This document shows, one piece after another, positions 34,900 through 44,909 of a stretch of DNA of 64,000 nt. The first letter of the stretch is position 1. Each line of letters starts with the position of its first letter. The position numbers and the translations under genes were made by a program. Source of the stretch: Rhodobacter flavimaris (GTDB lineage Bacteria; Pseudomonadota; Alphaproteobacteria; Rhodobacterales; Rhodobacteraceae); the NCBI RefSeq assembly GCF_021378075.1, contig NZ_JAJUOS010000002.1, forward strand, positions 62,001-126,000, given 5' to 3'. The notes under the pieces were generated by a model that was not told the origin of the DNA, ran no database searches, and saw only the letters and a program-made list of their open reading frames with translations.

Positions 34900-35895
34900 T
34901 CAGAGCGCGGCCTTGATCTTCTCGGCGGCGTCCGGGGTGACCCACTGCATCCAGAGGTCTTCGCGCTTCTTGAGGAATTCCTCGGCGCCCTCTTCGCCCG
35001 TCGCCTGATTGTCCGTCATCCAGGCCATCAGCGCACTGACGGTCGCGTTGCTCCAGCTGCGCTTGTTCAGGTAGTCGACGACGGCTGGTTCGGTGCTGTC
35101 GATGAAGGGCTTCGCGGCGAGGGTGTAGACCACGTCGACCGGGAAGGCGTTCAGCTTGGGATCGGCGCAGTCCGCGATCGAAGTGCAGCGTTTCCATTCG
35201 ACCGGATCATGCGACACGCCCGCGTCGAGCTGGAACATCTCGTACTTGCCCAGCAGCGAAGTCGGCGCCCAGTAGAAGGCGACGAAGCCTTCCTGCTTTT
35301 CGTAGGCATTCGCGATCGAACCATCGAGACCCGCGGCCGAGCCGGTGTCGACCAGAACGAAGTTCTTCGCCTCGCCATCGAGCGCCTTGAAGAGGTTGGT
35401 GGTCACCACCGTGCCGCCCCAGCCCGCCGGGCCGTTGAGGATCGCGCCCTTGCCCGCGTCTTCGGGGGCCGGGAAGAGCTCGGGATGTGCGAGCACGTCG
35501 GCGTAGGTCGTGATCTCGGGGTGAGCGTCGTGCAAATATTTCGGGATGAACCAGCCGAGCTGACCGCCGTCCACGAGCGAGTTGCCCAGCTCGACGATCT
35601 TGCCAGCCTTGGTGCCCTCGGCGATGACTTCGGGCATCAGCGAGATCCAGCCTTCGGGCACGATGGTCGGCTGGCCCTTCTCGGTCATCGAGGTGATCGA
35701 GGGCACGGTGTCGCCCGCGATGATCTCGGCCTGGCAGCCATAGCCTTCGGACAGGATGATCTTGTCGAGATTGGCGAGAACCTCGGCGCTCTGCCAGTTC
35801 ATGCTGGCGATGGTGAGCGAGCCGCATTCCGCGTAGGCGGCGCCGGCAAGGCAAAGCGCGGGAAGGGTTGCGGCGGTGGCGAGAAGTTTTTTCAT
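34900..35895 (-). CDS. Betaine ABC transporter substrate-binding protein
   Basis: A 331-residue periplasmic protein with signal peptide MKKLLATAATLPALCLAGAAYA. The mature part has the OpuAC/ProX-type features SLTIASMNWQSAEVLANLDKII (parts: TIASMNWQSAEV), a Trp/Tyr-rich ligand pocket (EGWISLMPEV, FYWAPTSLL) and cysteine pair C-TSIAD-C. Aromatic residues form the cation cage for quaternary amines in this family. CAGGGAAA precedes the ATG at 35895. The exact betaine cannot be told from the sequence. Confidence 0.9.
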   Translation of the reverse strand: MKKLLATAATLPALCLAGAAYAECGSLTIASMNWQSAEVLANLDKIILSEGYGCQAEIIAGDTVPSITSMTEKGQPTIVPEGWISLMPEVIAEGTKAGKIVELGNSLVDGGQLGWFIPKYLHDAHPEITTYADVLAHPELFPAPEDAGKGAILNGPAGWGGTVVTTNLFKALDGEAKNFVLVDTGSAAGLDGSIANAYEKQEGFVAFYWAPTSLLGKYEMFQLDAGVSHDPVEWKRCTSIADCADPKLNAFPVDVVYTLAAKPFIDSTEPAVVDYLNKRSWSNATVSALMAWMTDNQATGEEGAEEFLKKREDLWMQWVTPDAAEKIKAAL

Positions 35896-35968
35896 TGCTG
35901 GTTTCCCTGTTGCGACGTGTTGGGGTCTTCGCCCGGCGGTCGCTTCGCCGGTCAAAGTATGGCTGATG

Positions 35969-36745
35969 TCAGTCGGTGGGGCGGCAGGCCCTCAGGGCCG
36001 CGTCGAGGCCTGCGCGCAAGGCCGTTGAAAGCCCCGCGTCATCGGCGCCGTTAAGGCCCGCGGCAGTCACCCCCGCGTAATCGCGGAAGGCCGCGATCAC
36101 TTCGGGTGCGGTCTCGATCCGGCCCTGCAATAGCGCGGCGCCATCGCAGATCACCGCCTCAACCGCGCGGCGCGCGATGGGTTCGGGCAGACCCCGGGCG
36201 CGCGCGAAATCAAGCATCGCCGCTGCGACCAGCGCCGGATAGGCAGGCCCCGAGCCGGGAAGCACGGTCATGACGTCAAGATGATCTTCGTCCTGCAACT
36301 CATCGCTACGCCCGATGCTGTCGAGGATGCGCGTGACCGCCGCCTTATCCGTGGCAATCACATCCGGCGCCGCAAACCAGGGCGAGTAAGACCGCCGTTG
36401 CTCGGCCAGCGCATTGGGCATGGCACGCACGACGCGCCCGCCGCTCGCGGCCAGTTCCCGCATCGGCACCATCGCCATGACCGAGATCACTAATCTCCCC
36501 GGCGCGCGCAAGTGCAGCGCGGGCCAGTCCTGCGGACGCACCGAGACGATGACCACATCGGAACGCTCGACCAGTTCCTCGACTGAGCGGGCCCAGTGAA
36601 CCGCCTCATTCCCCAGATAAGCGCCGGGCGGGTCGCGGCGGGTCAGCACGGTCAGATCCGCAGCCGCCACAACGCCGCTGTCCAGCATCCCCGCGCCAAG
36701 CGAGGCGCCGATCCAGCCCATCGCGCCGATCAAACCCACTCTCAT
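35969..36745 (-). CDS. Pyrroline-5-carboxylate reductase family protein
   Basis: A 258-residue NAD(P)-binding protein. The N-terminal Rossmann motif is GLIGAMGWIGASLG; ProC-family blocks are VRAMPNALAEQ and VLPGSGPAYPALV. It is not likely to be the housekeeping ProC, since it sits in a betaine operon: it overlaps the TetR gene by 4 bp and is 73 bp before the binding-protein gene. It may reduce a cyclic imine from (N-methyl)proline breakdown, which is an inference from context. Confidence 0.85.
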   Translation of the reverse strand: MRVGLIGAMGWIGASLGAGMLDSGVVAAADLTVLTRRDPPGAYLGNEAVHWARSVEELVERSDVVIVSVRPQDWPALHLRAPGRLVISVMAMVPMRELAASGGRVVRAMPNALAEQRRSYSPWFAAPDVIATDKAAVTRILDSIGRSDELQDEDHLDVMTVLPGSGPAYPALVAAAMLDFARARGLPEPIARRAVEAVICDGAALLQGRIETAPEVIAAFRDYAGVTAAGLNGADDAGLSTALRAGLDAALRACRPTD

Positions 36746-37383
36746 GCCGCCCCTCCGCGATTGAGGTCATGCTGACCGTGGAACCGTTCGATCTCGGCCA
36801 GGGTCGGGGTGCCGCCGGTGTAGATCTGCACGTAATTGGGCACGCGCAGCAGGCGCGTTTCGATATCTTCCTTCACCTGCATCGAGATATAGCCGATCTG
36901 CACAAGGTAGATCGTGCGCGCCCGCACATCCGCATCCTGAGGCTCATGCCCCCAGTGCTGGAGCAGTTCTGACAGCGCGGCAAGACGCCTGCGGTCGGCG
37001 CTCAGCAGCCGCTCCATGATCAGCGCGTCCTGCAAGGCGCCGCTGCGGATGGCAAGTTCGAAGCGCACATCGAATGTCGCGTCGCGCAGGAAGCAGCCGA
37101 TCACGTTCAGCATCGCCTCTGCCTCGCTCGCGGCATAGGCGCGCGCGGCGGCGATAAGGGGCACCGTGGTGTGCGCCTCCCACAGCTCGGTCAGGGCGAG
37201 AACCACATCTTCGCGGTCCCGGAAATGCCAATAGAAACTGGTGCGCGAAAGCTTGAGGCGCTCCGCCATGGGCTGGATGCGTACCGCATCGAGCCCTCCT
37301 TCGACGAAGGCCGCATAGGCGGCCTGGAGCCACCCGTCGCGCGATCCGCGCCCATTCGATTCTTTGCCAAGTATTGCTCCCAT
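36742..37383 (-). CDS. TetR/AcrR family regulator (copy 2)
   Basis: A 213-residue regulator, paralogue of the protein at 32205 over the whole length (shared RTSFYWHF, EAEAMLNVIGCFL, IGYISMQ, FHGQH/FHAQH). It is the first gene of the run TetR, ProC-like, betaine ABC, and is divergent from the demethylase gene. Two palindromic sites lie in the 147-bp gap (37424-37462) and are the likely operators, so it probably controls both directions. The start at ATG 37383 has no strong ribosome site. Confidence 0.88.
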   Translation of the reverse strand: MGAILGKESNGRGSRDGWLQAAYAAFVEGGLDAVRIQPMAERLKLSRTSFYWHFRDREDVVLALTELWEAHTTVPLIAAARAYAASEAEAMLNVIGCFLRDATFDVRFELAIRSGALQDALIMERLLSADRRRLAALSELLQHWGHEPQDADVRARTIYLVQIGYISMQVKEDIETRLLRVPNYVQIYTGGTPTLAEIERFHGQHDLNRGGAA

Positions 37384-37423
37384 GGCCAATTCGGTAGCCC
37401 GCCGATTTCAACCTGGCAAGAAA

Positions 37424-37486
37424 AATGTTCATAAATGTACCTTTTTGCGATCATTAATGAACGACTACTTGACGCATATGAACATT
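37424..37486. promoter_or_regulatory. Operator region between TetR and demethylase genes
   Basis: Contains TTCATAAATGTA (37428-37439) and TCATTAATGA, a perfect 10-bp palindrome (37451-37460), centred about 22 bp apart. An outer 10-bp inverted pair AATGTTCATA (37424-37433) / TATGAACATT (37477-37486) is also present. All share ATGAA half-sites, fitting two or more bound TetR dimers. Confidence 0.55.
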
Positions 37487-37530
37487 TTAAATTACGCCTT
37501 GGCGAAACCCTGCCACGCGAGGTGCGCGCA

Positions 37531-39567
37531 ATGTCGAACGATCCCCTTTTGCAGCCTTACAAACTGAAGCACCTGACGCTTCGGAATCGGATCATGATCA
37601 CCAGCCATGAGCCTGCCTATCCCGAGGACGGGATGCCCAAGGCGCGCTACCGCGCCTATCATGTGGAACGCGCGAAGGCAGGCGTTGCCCTGACCATGAC
37701 GGCGGGGTCTGCCTCGGTCGCGCAGGACAGCCCGCCGGTCTTCAACAACATCCTCGCCTGGAAAGACGAGGTCGTGGGCCATATGAAGCAGCTGGTGGAC
37801 GAGTGTCACGATCACGGCGCTGCGGTGATGATCCAGCTGACCCATCTCGGTCGTCGCACCCGTTGGGACAAGGCCGACTGGTTGCCCGTCGTCGCCCCCA
37901 GCCACGAGCGCGAAGCCTCTCACCGCGCCTTCCCCAAGCGCATGGAAGACTGGGACATGACGCGCATCATCGGCGATTTCGCCGATGCGGCCGAGCGGAT
38001 GAAAGCCGCGGGCGTGGACGGGATCGAGCTTGAGGCCTATGGCCACCTGCTCGAACAGTTCTGGTCGCCGCTGACCAACGACCTTGACGCCCCTTATGGC
38101 GGCAGCCTCGATAACCGCCTGCGCTTCACCTTCGACGTGCTTGGTGCGATCCGCGAGCGCTGCGGCGAGGATTTCATCGTCGGCCTGCGCTACACCGGCG
38201 ATCAGGATCTACCCGGCGGCATGACCAAGGCCGAGGGCATGACCGTCAGCGAGAAGCTGAAAGACAGCGGCCTTGTCGATTTCCTGAACGTGGTGAAGGG
38301 CCATATCGATACCGACCCCGGCCTGACCGACCTGATCCCAATCCAGGGCATGCGCAACGCCCCGCATCTGGATTTCGCGGGCGAGATCCGTGCCGCGACC
38401 GGCTTCCCCACCTTCCACGCCGCCAAGATCCCCGATGTCGCCACCGCGCGCTACGCGATTGCGTCGGGCAAGCTGGACATGGTGGGTCTGACCCGCGCCC
38501 ACATGGCCGACCCGCATATCGTGCGCAAGATCGTCGAGGGGCGCGAGGATGACATCCGCCCCTGCGTCGGCGCGAATTACTGCCTCGACCGCATCTATCA
38601 GGGCGGCATGGCGTTCTGCCTGCACAACGCCGCGACGGGCCGCGAAGAGACGATGCCGCAGACCATCCCCGCGGCGCCCACCAAGAAGCGCATCACTATC
38701 GTCGGCGCCGGACCCGGGGGCATGGAGGCCGCCCGCGTCGCAGCTGAGCGCGGCCATGCCGTCACCGTCTTTGAGGCCGCCGACCAGCCCGGCGGCCAGA
38801 TCCGCCTCACCGCCCAAGACGAACGCCGCCGCGAGATGATATCGATCATCGCCTGGCGTCAGGCCCAGTGCGAAAAACACGGCGTCGAGTTCCGCTTCAA
38901 CACCTTTGCCGATGCCGAGGACGTGCTGGCCACCAACCCCAACGAGGTGATCATCGCCACCGGCGGCCTGCCGCATACCGAGGTGCTCTCGGAAGGCAAC
39001 GAACTGGTGGTCTCGGCCTGGGATATCCTGTCGGGCGATGTGAAGCCCGGCCGCGACGTGCTGATCTTCGACGACGCGGGCGATCATGCGGCGCTTCAGG
39101 CGGCAGACCTGATCTCGGCCACCGGCGCGAAGGTCGAGATCGTCACCCCCGACCGCAGCTTTGCCCCCGAGATCATGGCGATGAACCTCGTGCCCTATAT
39201 GCGCAACCTGCAAAAGCGCGACACGACCTTTACCGTCACCTGGCGACTGATGTCGGTCGCGCGCGAGGGCAACCGGCTGCGCGCGACGCTTGGCTCCGAT
39301 TACGGCGATGTGACCCGCGAAAGGCTGGTCGATCAGGTCGTGGTCAACCACGGCACCCGCCCGCTGGATGAGCTGTACTTCGACCTCAAGCCCGCCTCGT
39401 CGAACCTCGGCGAAGTGGACTACAAGGCGCTGACCAACGGCCGCGCGCAATCGCTTGCCCCGAACCCGGAAGGGCAATTCCGCCTGTTCCGCATCGGCGA
39501 CGCGGTGGCCGCGCGCAACACCCATGCGGCGATCTACGACGCGCTGCGGCTGGTCAAGGATCTGTAA
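37531..39567 (+). CDS. Flavin-dependent N-demethylase (dimethylglycine/N-methylproline type)
   Basis: A 678-residue enzyme of the NADH:flavin oxidoreductase/trimethylamine dehydrogenase-like class. The N-terminal FMN barrel has [18 protein letters not shown] and [13 protein letters not shown] 4Fe-4S cluster site follows: [19 protein letters not shown]. The C-terminal FAD/NAD half starts [21 protein letters not shown]. This layout matches DgcA, which demethylates dimethylglycine, and homologues acting on N-methylproline. The start at 37531 ([12 protein letters not shown]) fits family N-termini; the frame upstream is the control region. Neighbours support a demethylation role, with formaldehyde going to the next gene's product. 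Confidence 0.85.
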   Translation: MSNDPLLQPYKLKHLTLRNRIMITSHEPAYPEDGMPKARYRAYHVERAKAGVALTMTAGSASVAQDSPPVFNNILAWKDEVVGHMKQLVDECHDHGAAVMIQLTHLGRRTRWDKADWLPVVAPSHEREASHRAFPKRMEDWDMTRIIGDFADAAERMKAAGVDGIELEAYGHLLEQFWSPLTNDLDAPYGGSLDNRLRFTFDVLGAIRERCGEDFIVGLRYTGDQDLPGGMTKAEGMTVSEKLKDSGLVDFLNVVKGHIDTDPGLTDLIPIQGMRNAPHLDFAGEIRAATGFPTFHAAKIPDVATARYAIASGKLDMVGLTRAHMADPHIVRKIVEGREDDIRPCVGANYCLDRIYQGGMAFCLHNAATGREETMPQTIPAAPTKKRITIVGAGPGGMEAARVAAERGHAVTVFEAADQPGGQIRLTAQDERRREMISIIAWRQAQCEKHGVEFRFNTFADAEDVLATNPNEVIIATGGLPHTEVLSEGNELVVSAWDILSGDVKPGRDVLIFDDAGDHAALQAADLISATGAKVEIVTPDRSFAPEIMAMNLVPYMRNLQKRDTTFTVTWRLMSVAREGNRLRATLGSDYGDVTRERLVDQVVVNHGTRPLDELYFDLKPASSNLGEVDYKALTNGRAQSLAPNPEGQFRLFRIGDAVAARNTHAAIYDALRLVKDL

Positions 39568-39584
39568 GGCCAAACGGCCGTCAC

Positions 39585-39618
39585 GGCGCCCGGTGCCCCA
39601 AGGGTCGCACCGGGCGCC
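39585..39618 (+). other. Strong intergenic hairpin
   Basis: A perfect 12-bp stem (GGCGCCCGGTGC / GCACCGGGCGCC) with a 10-base loop lies between the demethylase and dehydrogenase genes. It lacks a T tract, so an RNA-stability or processing role is as likely as termination. Confidence 0.6.
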
Positions 39619-39650
39619 GACCGCACTTATGCCCATCGAAAGGTTTCCCG

Positions 39651-40793
<1,143 letters not shown>

Positions 40794-41126
40794 ACGACCG
40801 GGGCGCAGAACATCGCCTTGACGCATCGCACCGTTTGCTCTCAGTGGGAGCGGCGGTGCTTCTTGCTGGCACACAGGCAGTTGGGCACCCGAAAGATCAA
40901 GGTTGGCTACGAACCAGTCAATTCAGCAGGCATGCGACTATTTCCTGAGACTGTCGACCTCAGCCTGTGTAACCAAACCGTCGCAGGCTCGACCTATGTC
41001 GTAGCACAGAGCCAGATGTAGGTCAGCTTGCGACGATGGGCGGCTGGCACGCTGGCCAAACCTGTCGTTCCGCCGCGCGGCACCGAAGCAGCAATGAGCA
41101 CTCGACCCGCTGTTCCGTATCAGGTC
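40794..41126. other. Intergenic region without recognisable gene
   Basis: 333 bp between the dehydrogenase gene and the convergent reductase gene. Short open frames exist (for example 40818-41021), but none has a ribosome site or family resemblance. No clear hairpin terminator, insertion-sequence end or RNA gene was seen. Confidence 0.5.
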
Positions 41127-42194
41127 TCAGGCCTCAACGGTGACCGCGCCGATCGGGTGCGAGCAACAGGCGAGGATGTAGCCCTCGGCGATATCCTCCT
41201 CGCTGATCCCGCCGTTATGCACCATATGCACCTGTCCCGAGGTCTTCTTGACCTTACAGGTGCCGCACAGCCCGAAATTGCACCCCGAGGGCATCCGGAT
41301 CGCTGCGCCCTTTGCCACATGCAAGACGGTATCGGTCTCGGCGCAGCCGCGCGTGACACCGCTGAGCGCGAAGGTGATGCTGGCTTGGGCCTCTTCGTCA
41401 GGGACGACATCCTCGAATACCTCGGGCTGCGACACAGGGACCGTTCCGAAGGATTCCTGATGGTAGCGCGACATGTCGAAGTTCAGCGAATTGAGGATAT
41501 CGCGGACACTGGCCATGAAGCTTTCGGGACCGCAGCAATAGACCTCGCGTTCAAGGTAATCGCCGCACATCAGGCCCAGCATCAGCTGGTTGAGCTTGCC
41601 GCGGTAGCCCGTCCAGACCTCGTAAGGATCGCTCCGCGTCACGACGAAATGCAACTGCAACTCGGCGACGCGGCTGGCCATGTATTCCAGCCGCTTGCGG
41701 AAGATCAGGTTGGCCGGGCGGCTGGCGCATTGGATAAAGCAGATATCGGGCTGCTCGCCCCGTTCGAACAGGGTTGCCGTCATCGACATCATCGGGGTCA
41801 CGCCCGACCCGGCCGAGATGAACAGGTATTTCCCGTCGGGCTGCCGCGGCAGGTGGAAATCCCCGCCCGGCCCGCGCGCCCGCAGCGTCATGCCCGGTTG
41901 CAGCTTGTCCAGCATCCAGCGCGTCCCGACCGAGTCGGGCTGCGCCTTCACCGTCACGGTGATGTAGGACGCGGTGACCGGCGAGGACGAGATCGTATAG
42001 GTCCGCCAGACCGGCCCCTCGGGCAGGGGCAGCTCAAGCGTGATGAACTGCCCCGCCTCGTAGTCGAAAGATGCCCCCGACGCGGGCCGGAAGACGAAGG
42101 TTCTGACCTCGGGCGCCTCGGGGATGACCATGGCGCAAACCAGGGGCTCATCGTCGGACCAGACCGGACCATCGCGGCGGGACATCGGGATCAT
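41127..42194 (-). CDS. Rieske oxygenase reductase component (FAD / 2Fe-2S)
   Basis: A 355-residue electron-transfer protein of the GbcB/StcD-like type. The FAD domain shows RTYTISSSPV; the NAD-binding region FISAGSGVTPMMSM; and the C-terminal plant-type 2Fe-2S ferredoxin domain has CNFGLCGTC with a fourth cysteine near LACCSHPIGAV. GGAG lies six bases before the ATG. It follows the oxygenase gene by 3 bp on the same strand and passes NADH electrons to it. Confidence 0.9.
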   Translation of the reverse strand: MIPMSRRDGPVWSDDEPLVCAMVIPEAPEVRTFVFRPASGASFDYEAGQFITLELPLPEGPVWRTYTISSSPVTASYITVTVKAQPDSVGTRWMLDKLQPGMTLRARGPGGDFHLPRQPDGKYLFISAGSGVTPMMSMTATLFERGEQPDICFIQCASRPANLIFRKRLEYMASRVAELQLHFVVTRSDPYEVWTGYRGKLNQLMLGLMCGDYLEREVYCCGPESFMASVRDILNSLNFDMSRYHQESFGTVPVSQPEVFEDVVPDEEAQASITFALSGVTRGCAETDTVLHVAKGAAIRMPSGCNFGLCGTCKVKKTSGQVHMVHNGGISEEDIAEGYILACCSHPIGAVTVEA

Positions 42195-42197
42195 CGC

Positions 42198-43433
42198 TTA
42201 CTCCGCCGCAAGGCGCGCGGGCGCCGGAAGGTTTTCACGCAGAGTGCGGCAATACCAGTCGATGAACTGGTTCACCCCACCCTCCTGGATCTGGCTGTAA
42301 GGGCCGGGAACATAGCCGGGGCTGTTGATGCCCTGCTGGTTCTCCTCGACGATCTGGCGGTCTTCGTCATTGGTGGCGATCCAGACCTCGGTGAGGCGCT
42401 TGAGGTCGTAATCGACCCCCTCGACGGCGTCCTTGCGCACCAGCCAAGTGGTCTGGACCTCGGTTTCCTCGGGGCCGATAGGCAGGACGCGGAAGTTCAG
42501 CACCTGGTCCGACAGGTAGTGGTTCCAGCTGTTGGGATAGTGGAAGAACAGGCACGACCCCGCGTCGTCGAACGGAACCGACCCAAGCCGCTTGGCCGAA
42601 GCCGCCTTTCCATCAAGCGTGTAGCTGACACCCTTGCCGATGAACGGAATGCGTACGAAGCGCCAGCGTTCGTCCGGCGAGATGACGTATTTCGACGGCA
42701 GCCCCGCGTCTTCGCAACGCGACACATGCGCAAGGCCCATGTTCGACGACGACGAATCATCCGCGCCCACAAGGTTCGGATCGTCGGGGAAGGTCACGCA
42801 CAGCGCGGGGTGGTTGCCCGAGCAGTGGTAGCACTCGCGGTTGTTTTCAAGCACCAGCTTCCAGTTCGCCTTCTCGACGATGCGCGACTGGAACGCAACC
42901 TTGAGATTGGCGGGGTCATGCGGCGCAAGATAGCGCGCGGCCTGCGCCTCAAGCGGCGCCATATCGGCGGCCGTCTCGGCCAGGCAGACATAGATCATGC
43001 CCTGGATCTCGCAGCAGTGGACCGGACGCAGACCATGATCTTGAGCGGAGAAATCCTCGCCCATCTCGCGCGCCCAAAGCAGCTTTCCGTCCAGATCGTA
43101 GGTCCACTGGTGATAGGGGCAGACGATCTTCGGCGCACTGGCCTTGTGCGAGGCGCACAGCCGGCTGCCACGGTGACGGCAGGAGTTGTGGAAGGCGCGG
43201 ACCTTACCGTCCTTGGCCCGGGCCAGCAGAACCGAGGCCGCGCCGATTTGCACCGTAAGCAGCGTTTCGGGCTTGGGCAGCTCAGCCGAGGAAGCCACGA
43301 AGATCCAGCCGCGCGACCAGATCAAGTCTAGATCGGCCTGATAAACGGCCGGGTCATTGTAGAACGGCTGGGGCAGCGAATGCCACGGACGGCGGGCATC
43401 AAGTAGGGCGGAAAGATCGGCGGAGTTGCTCAT
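42198..43433 (-). CDS. Rieske non-heme iron oxygenase (betaine demethylase type)
   Basis: A 411-residue oxygenase. Rieske 2Fe-2S ligands are in CRHRGS and CPYHQW (about residues 79-104). The mononuclear iron site begins ENNRECYHCSGNHPAL (about 200). It is of the GbcA/Stc2 class, which removes a methyl group from glycine betaine or proline betaine (stachydrine) as formaldehyde. Length equals Stc2-like enzymes. The ATG at 43433 fits family starts. The exact substrate is unresolved between glycine betaine, proline betaine and hydroxyproline betaine. Confidence 0.88.
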   Translation of the reverse strand: MSNSADLSALLDARRPWHSLPQPFYNDPAVYQADLDLIWSRGWIFVASSAELPKPETLLTVQIGAASVLLARAKDGKVRAFHNSCRHRGSRLCASHKASAPKIVCPYHQWTYDLDGKLLWAREMGEDFSAQDHGLRPVHCCEIQGMIYVCLAETAADMAPLEAQAARYLAPHDPANLKVAFQSRIVEKANWKLVLENNRECYHCSGNHPALCVTFPDDPNLVGADDSSSSNMGLAHVSRCEDAGLPSKYVISPDERWRFVRIPFIGKGVSYTLDGKAASAKRLGSVPFDDAGSCLFFHYPNSWNHYLSDQVLNFRVLPIGPEETEVQTTWLVRKDAVEGVDYDLKRLTEVWIATNDEDRQIVEENQQGINSPGYVPGPYSQIQEGGVNQFIDWYCRTLRENLPAPARLAAE

Positions 43434-43549
43434 GTGGGAGGGGCCTCGGGTGGGATGTGCAGCGCTAATTGAGTACCGAAAACTTTTGCACGACAACGGC
43501 ACAAAGTTTAACTTGAGCATTAGAACAACTAATTCATTGGTGATTTTCG

Positions 43550-44479
43550 ATGCCATCCCAGCCCGCCCCCACGCGCCCGCAGCGCGCCATGGGCTTACCC
43601 TCGATGACCGCGCTCGTGGCTTTCGAGGCCGCCGCCCGACGCGAGAGCTTCAAGCTGGCCGCCGCGGATCTGAACGTGACCCCCGCCGCCGTCAGCCAGC
43701 AGGTGAAGGCGCTGGAGCAGGAACTGGGCATCTTGCTGTTTCATCGCCAGCCGCGCGGCGTGACGCTGACCGAAAGCGGGGTGCATCTGTTCGGCGCGGT
43801 CCGCAAGGGCTTTGACGGGATCGCCCAGACCATCGAGCACCTGCGCGAAAGCTCACAGATCGAGGATGTCAGCATCCAGCTGACCACCGCGGTCTCGTCC
43901 TTCTGGCTGACGCCCCGCCTGACGCGCTTCTGGCGCGAGCATGGGGATATCTCGGTCGCGCAGACGGTGACCGATCTGCGGCAGGCGGGCCATGCCTGCG
44001 ACCTCAAGCTCTACTATGGCGGCCCAAATGACGAACCCGGCGAGGTGCGGCTGCTGTTCAACGACACGATCTCGGTTCTGGCCAGCCCCGAGTTCATCGC
44101 CCATCACGGGCCGGTCAGCCTCGACGGCCTGCCCCGGCTCCCCGTCATCCACATGAATGCCGAGGACCCGCGCTGGATCGGCTGGCGCCAGTGGGGGCAG
44201 CTTGCCGGCTACGCGGGCGGCTTCGGGCCGCGCCACCAGGTCAACAACTATGCCATCGCGACGCAGGTCGCCAAGGACGGGGTGGGCCTGTTCCTGGGCT
44301 GGGAAACCCTTTTGCGCAGCGAGCTGGATTCGGGCCGTCTCGTGCGCGCGCTCGATCTTCGGATCACCGCCCCGGACGCCTTCTATCTCGCGTTGCGCGA
44401 CGAGGCATCCGAGAAGGCGCGGATATTCCGGGACTGGCTATTGAATGAGCACAGGCCGGAAGGCGCTTTTCACCCATAA
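43550..44479 (+). CDS. LysR family transcriptional regulator (GcvA-like)
   Basis: A 309-residue regulator with the N-terminal winged HTH ALVAFEAAARRESFKLAAADL (parts: FEAAARRESFKLAAADLNVT) and PAAVSQQVKALE, then the periplasmic-binding-like effector domain. It is divergent from the Rieske oxygenase gene with 116 bp between starts, the usual layout of a LysR regulator controlling its neighbour. The effector is probably a betaine or its demethylation product, by context only. Confidence 0.9.
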   Translation: MPSQPAPTRPQRAMGLPSMTALVAFEAAARRESFKLAAADLNVTPAAVSQQVKALEQELGILLFHRQPRGVTLTESGVHLFGAVRKGFDGIAQTIEHLRESSQIEDVSIQLTTAVSSFWLTPRLTRFWREHGDISVAQTVTDLRQAGHACDLKLYYGGPNDEPGEVRLLFNDTISVLASPEFIAHHGPVSLDGLPRLPVIHMNAEDPRWIGWRQWGQLAGYAGGFGPRHQVNNYAIATQVAKDGVGLFLGWETLLRSELDSGRLVRALDLRITAPDAFYLALRDEASEKARIFRDWLLNEHRPEGAFHP

Positions 44480-44909
44480 CCTAGCGCCGCCTGTCCATGA
44501 CCATCGCAGAAGGAGCACCGCCCGCCACGCCTTTATGCCTACCGGCGCCGCGCGCACGAGCATGTCCGAGCTTTTCAGCCAACGCCTTCGCGACCAGCCG
44601 CCAAGAAGCACCCGCAATGGATGAGGCAAGGCAAAAGGACAACTTTCTCAGCACCAAACGGCGCCCCAGACACCCCACCCGGCTCAAGCACAAGACGCAG
44701 AGCATCAAGCACCGATCGCCCTCGACACGCTCGGGCATCGTGCAAAGCGTTAGCGAGGACTGCGACATGGGAGTGCCCGACGTTGCGCGGTCGCGGGATC
44801 TCCGCAAGGCAGCACCCCAGAAATTGGATCGTCGGGTCTGCGCTAACTGCCTGCGGCCATTCCATCATGCGGGGGTTTTCCTACAGCAAAATCGCCGTAG
44901 CGGGTGGGC
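44480..44909. other. Intergenic region without recognisable gene
   Basis: 430 bp between the LysR and chaC genes, which converge. Several frames of 60-110 codons are open on both strands, but they mostly reflect base composition; none has a ribosome site and a family resemblance. No terminator with a T tract was found. It may be a remnant of a lost gene. Confidence 0.45.

Noticed and set aside
38209..39636. 475-codon minus-strand frame opposite the demethylase gene
   Set aside because: Shadow of a gene with FMN, 4Fe-4S and FAD motifs; the antisense product has low complexity and no motifs.
41028..43331. 767-codon plus-strand frame opposite the Rieske oxygenase and reductase genes
   Set aside because: It spans two real minus-strand genes with clear Fe-S motifs and the gap between them, so it cannot be coding in the same way.
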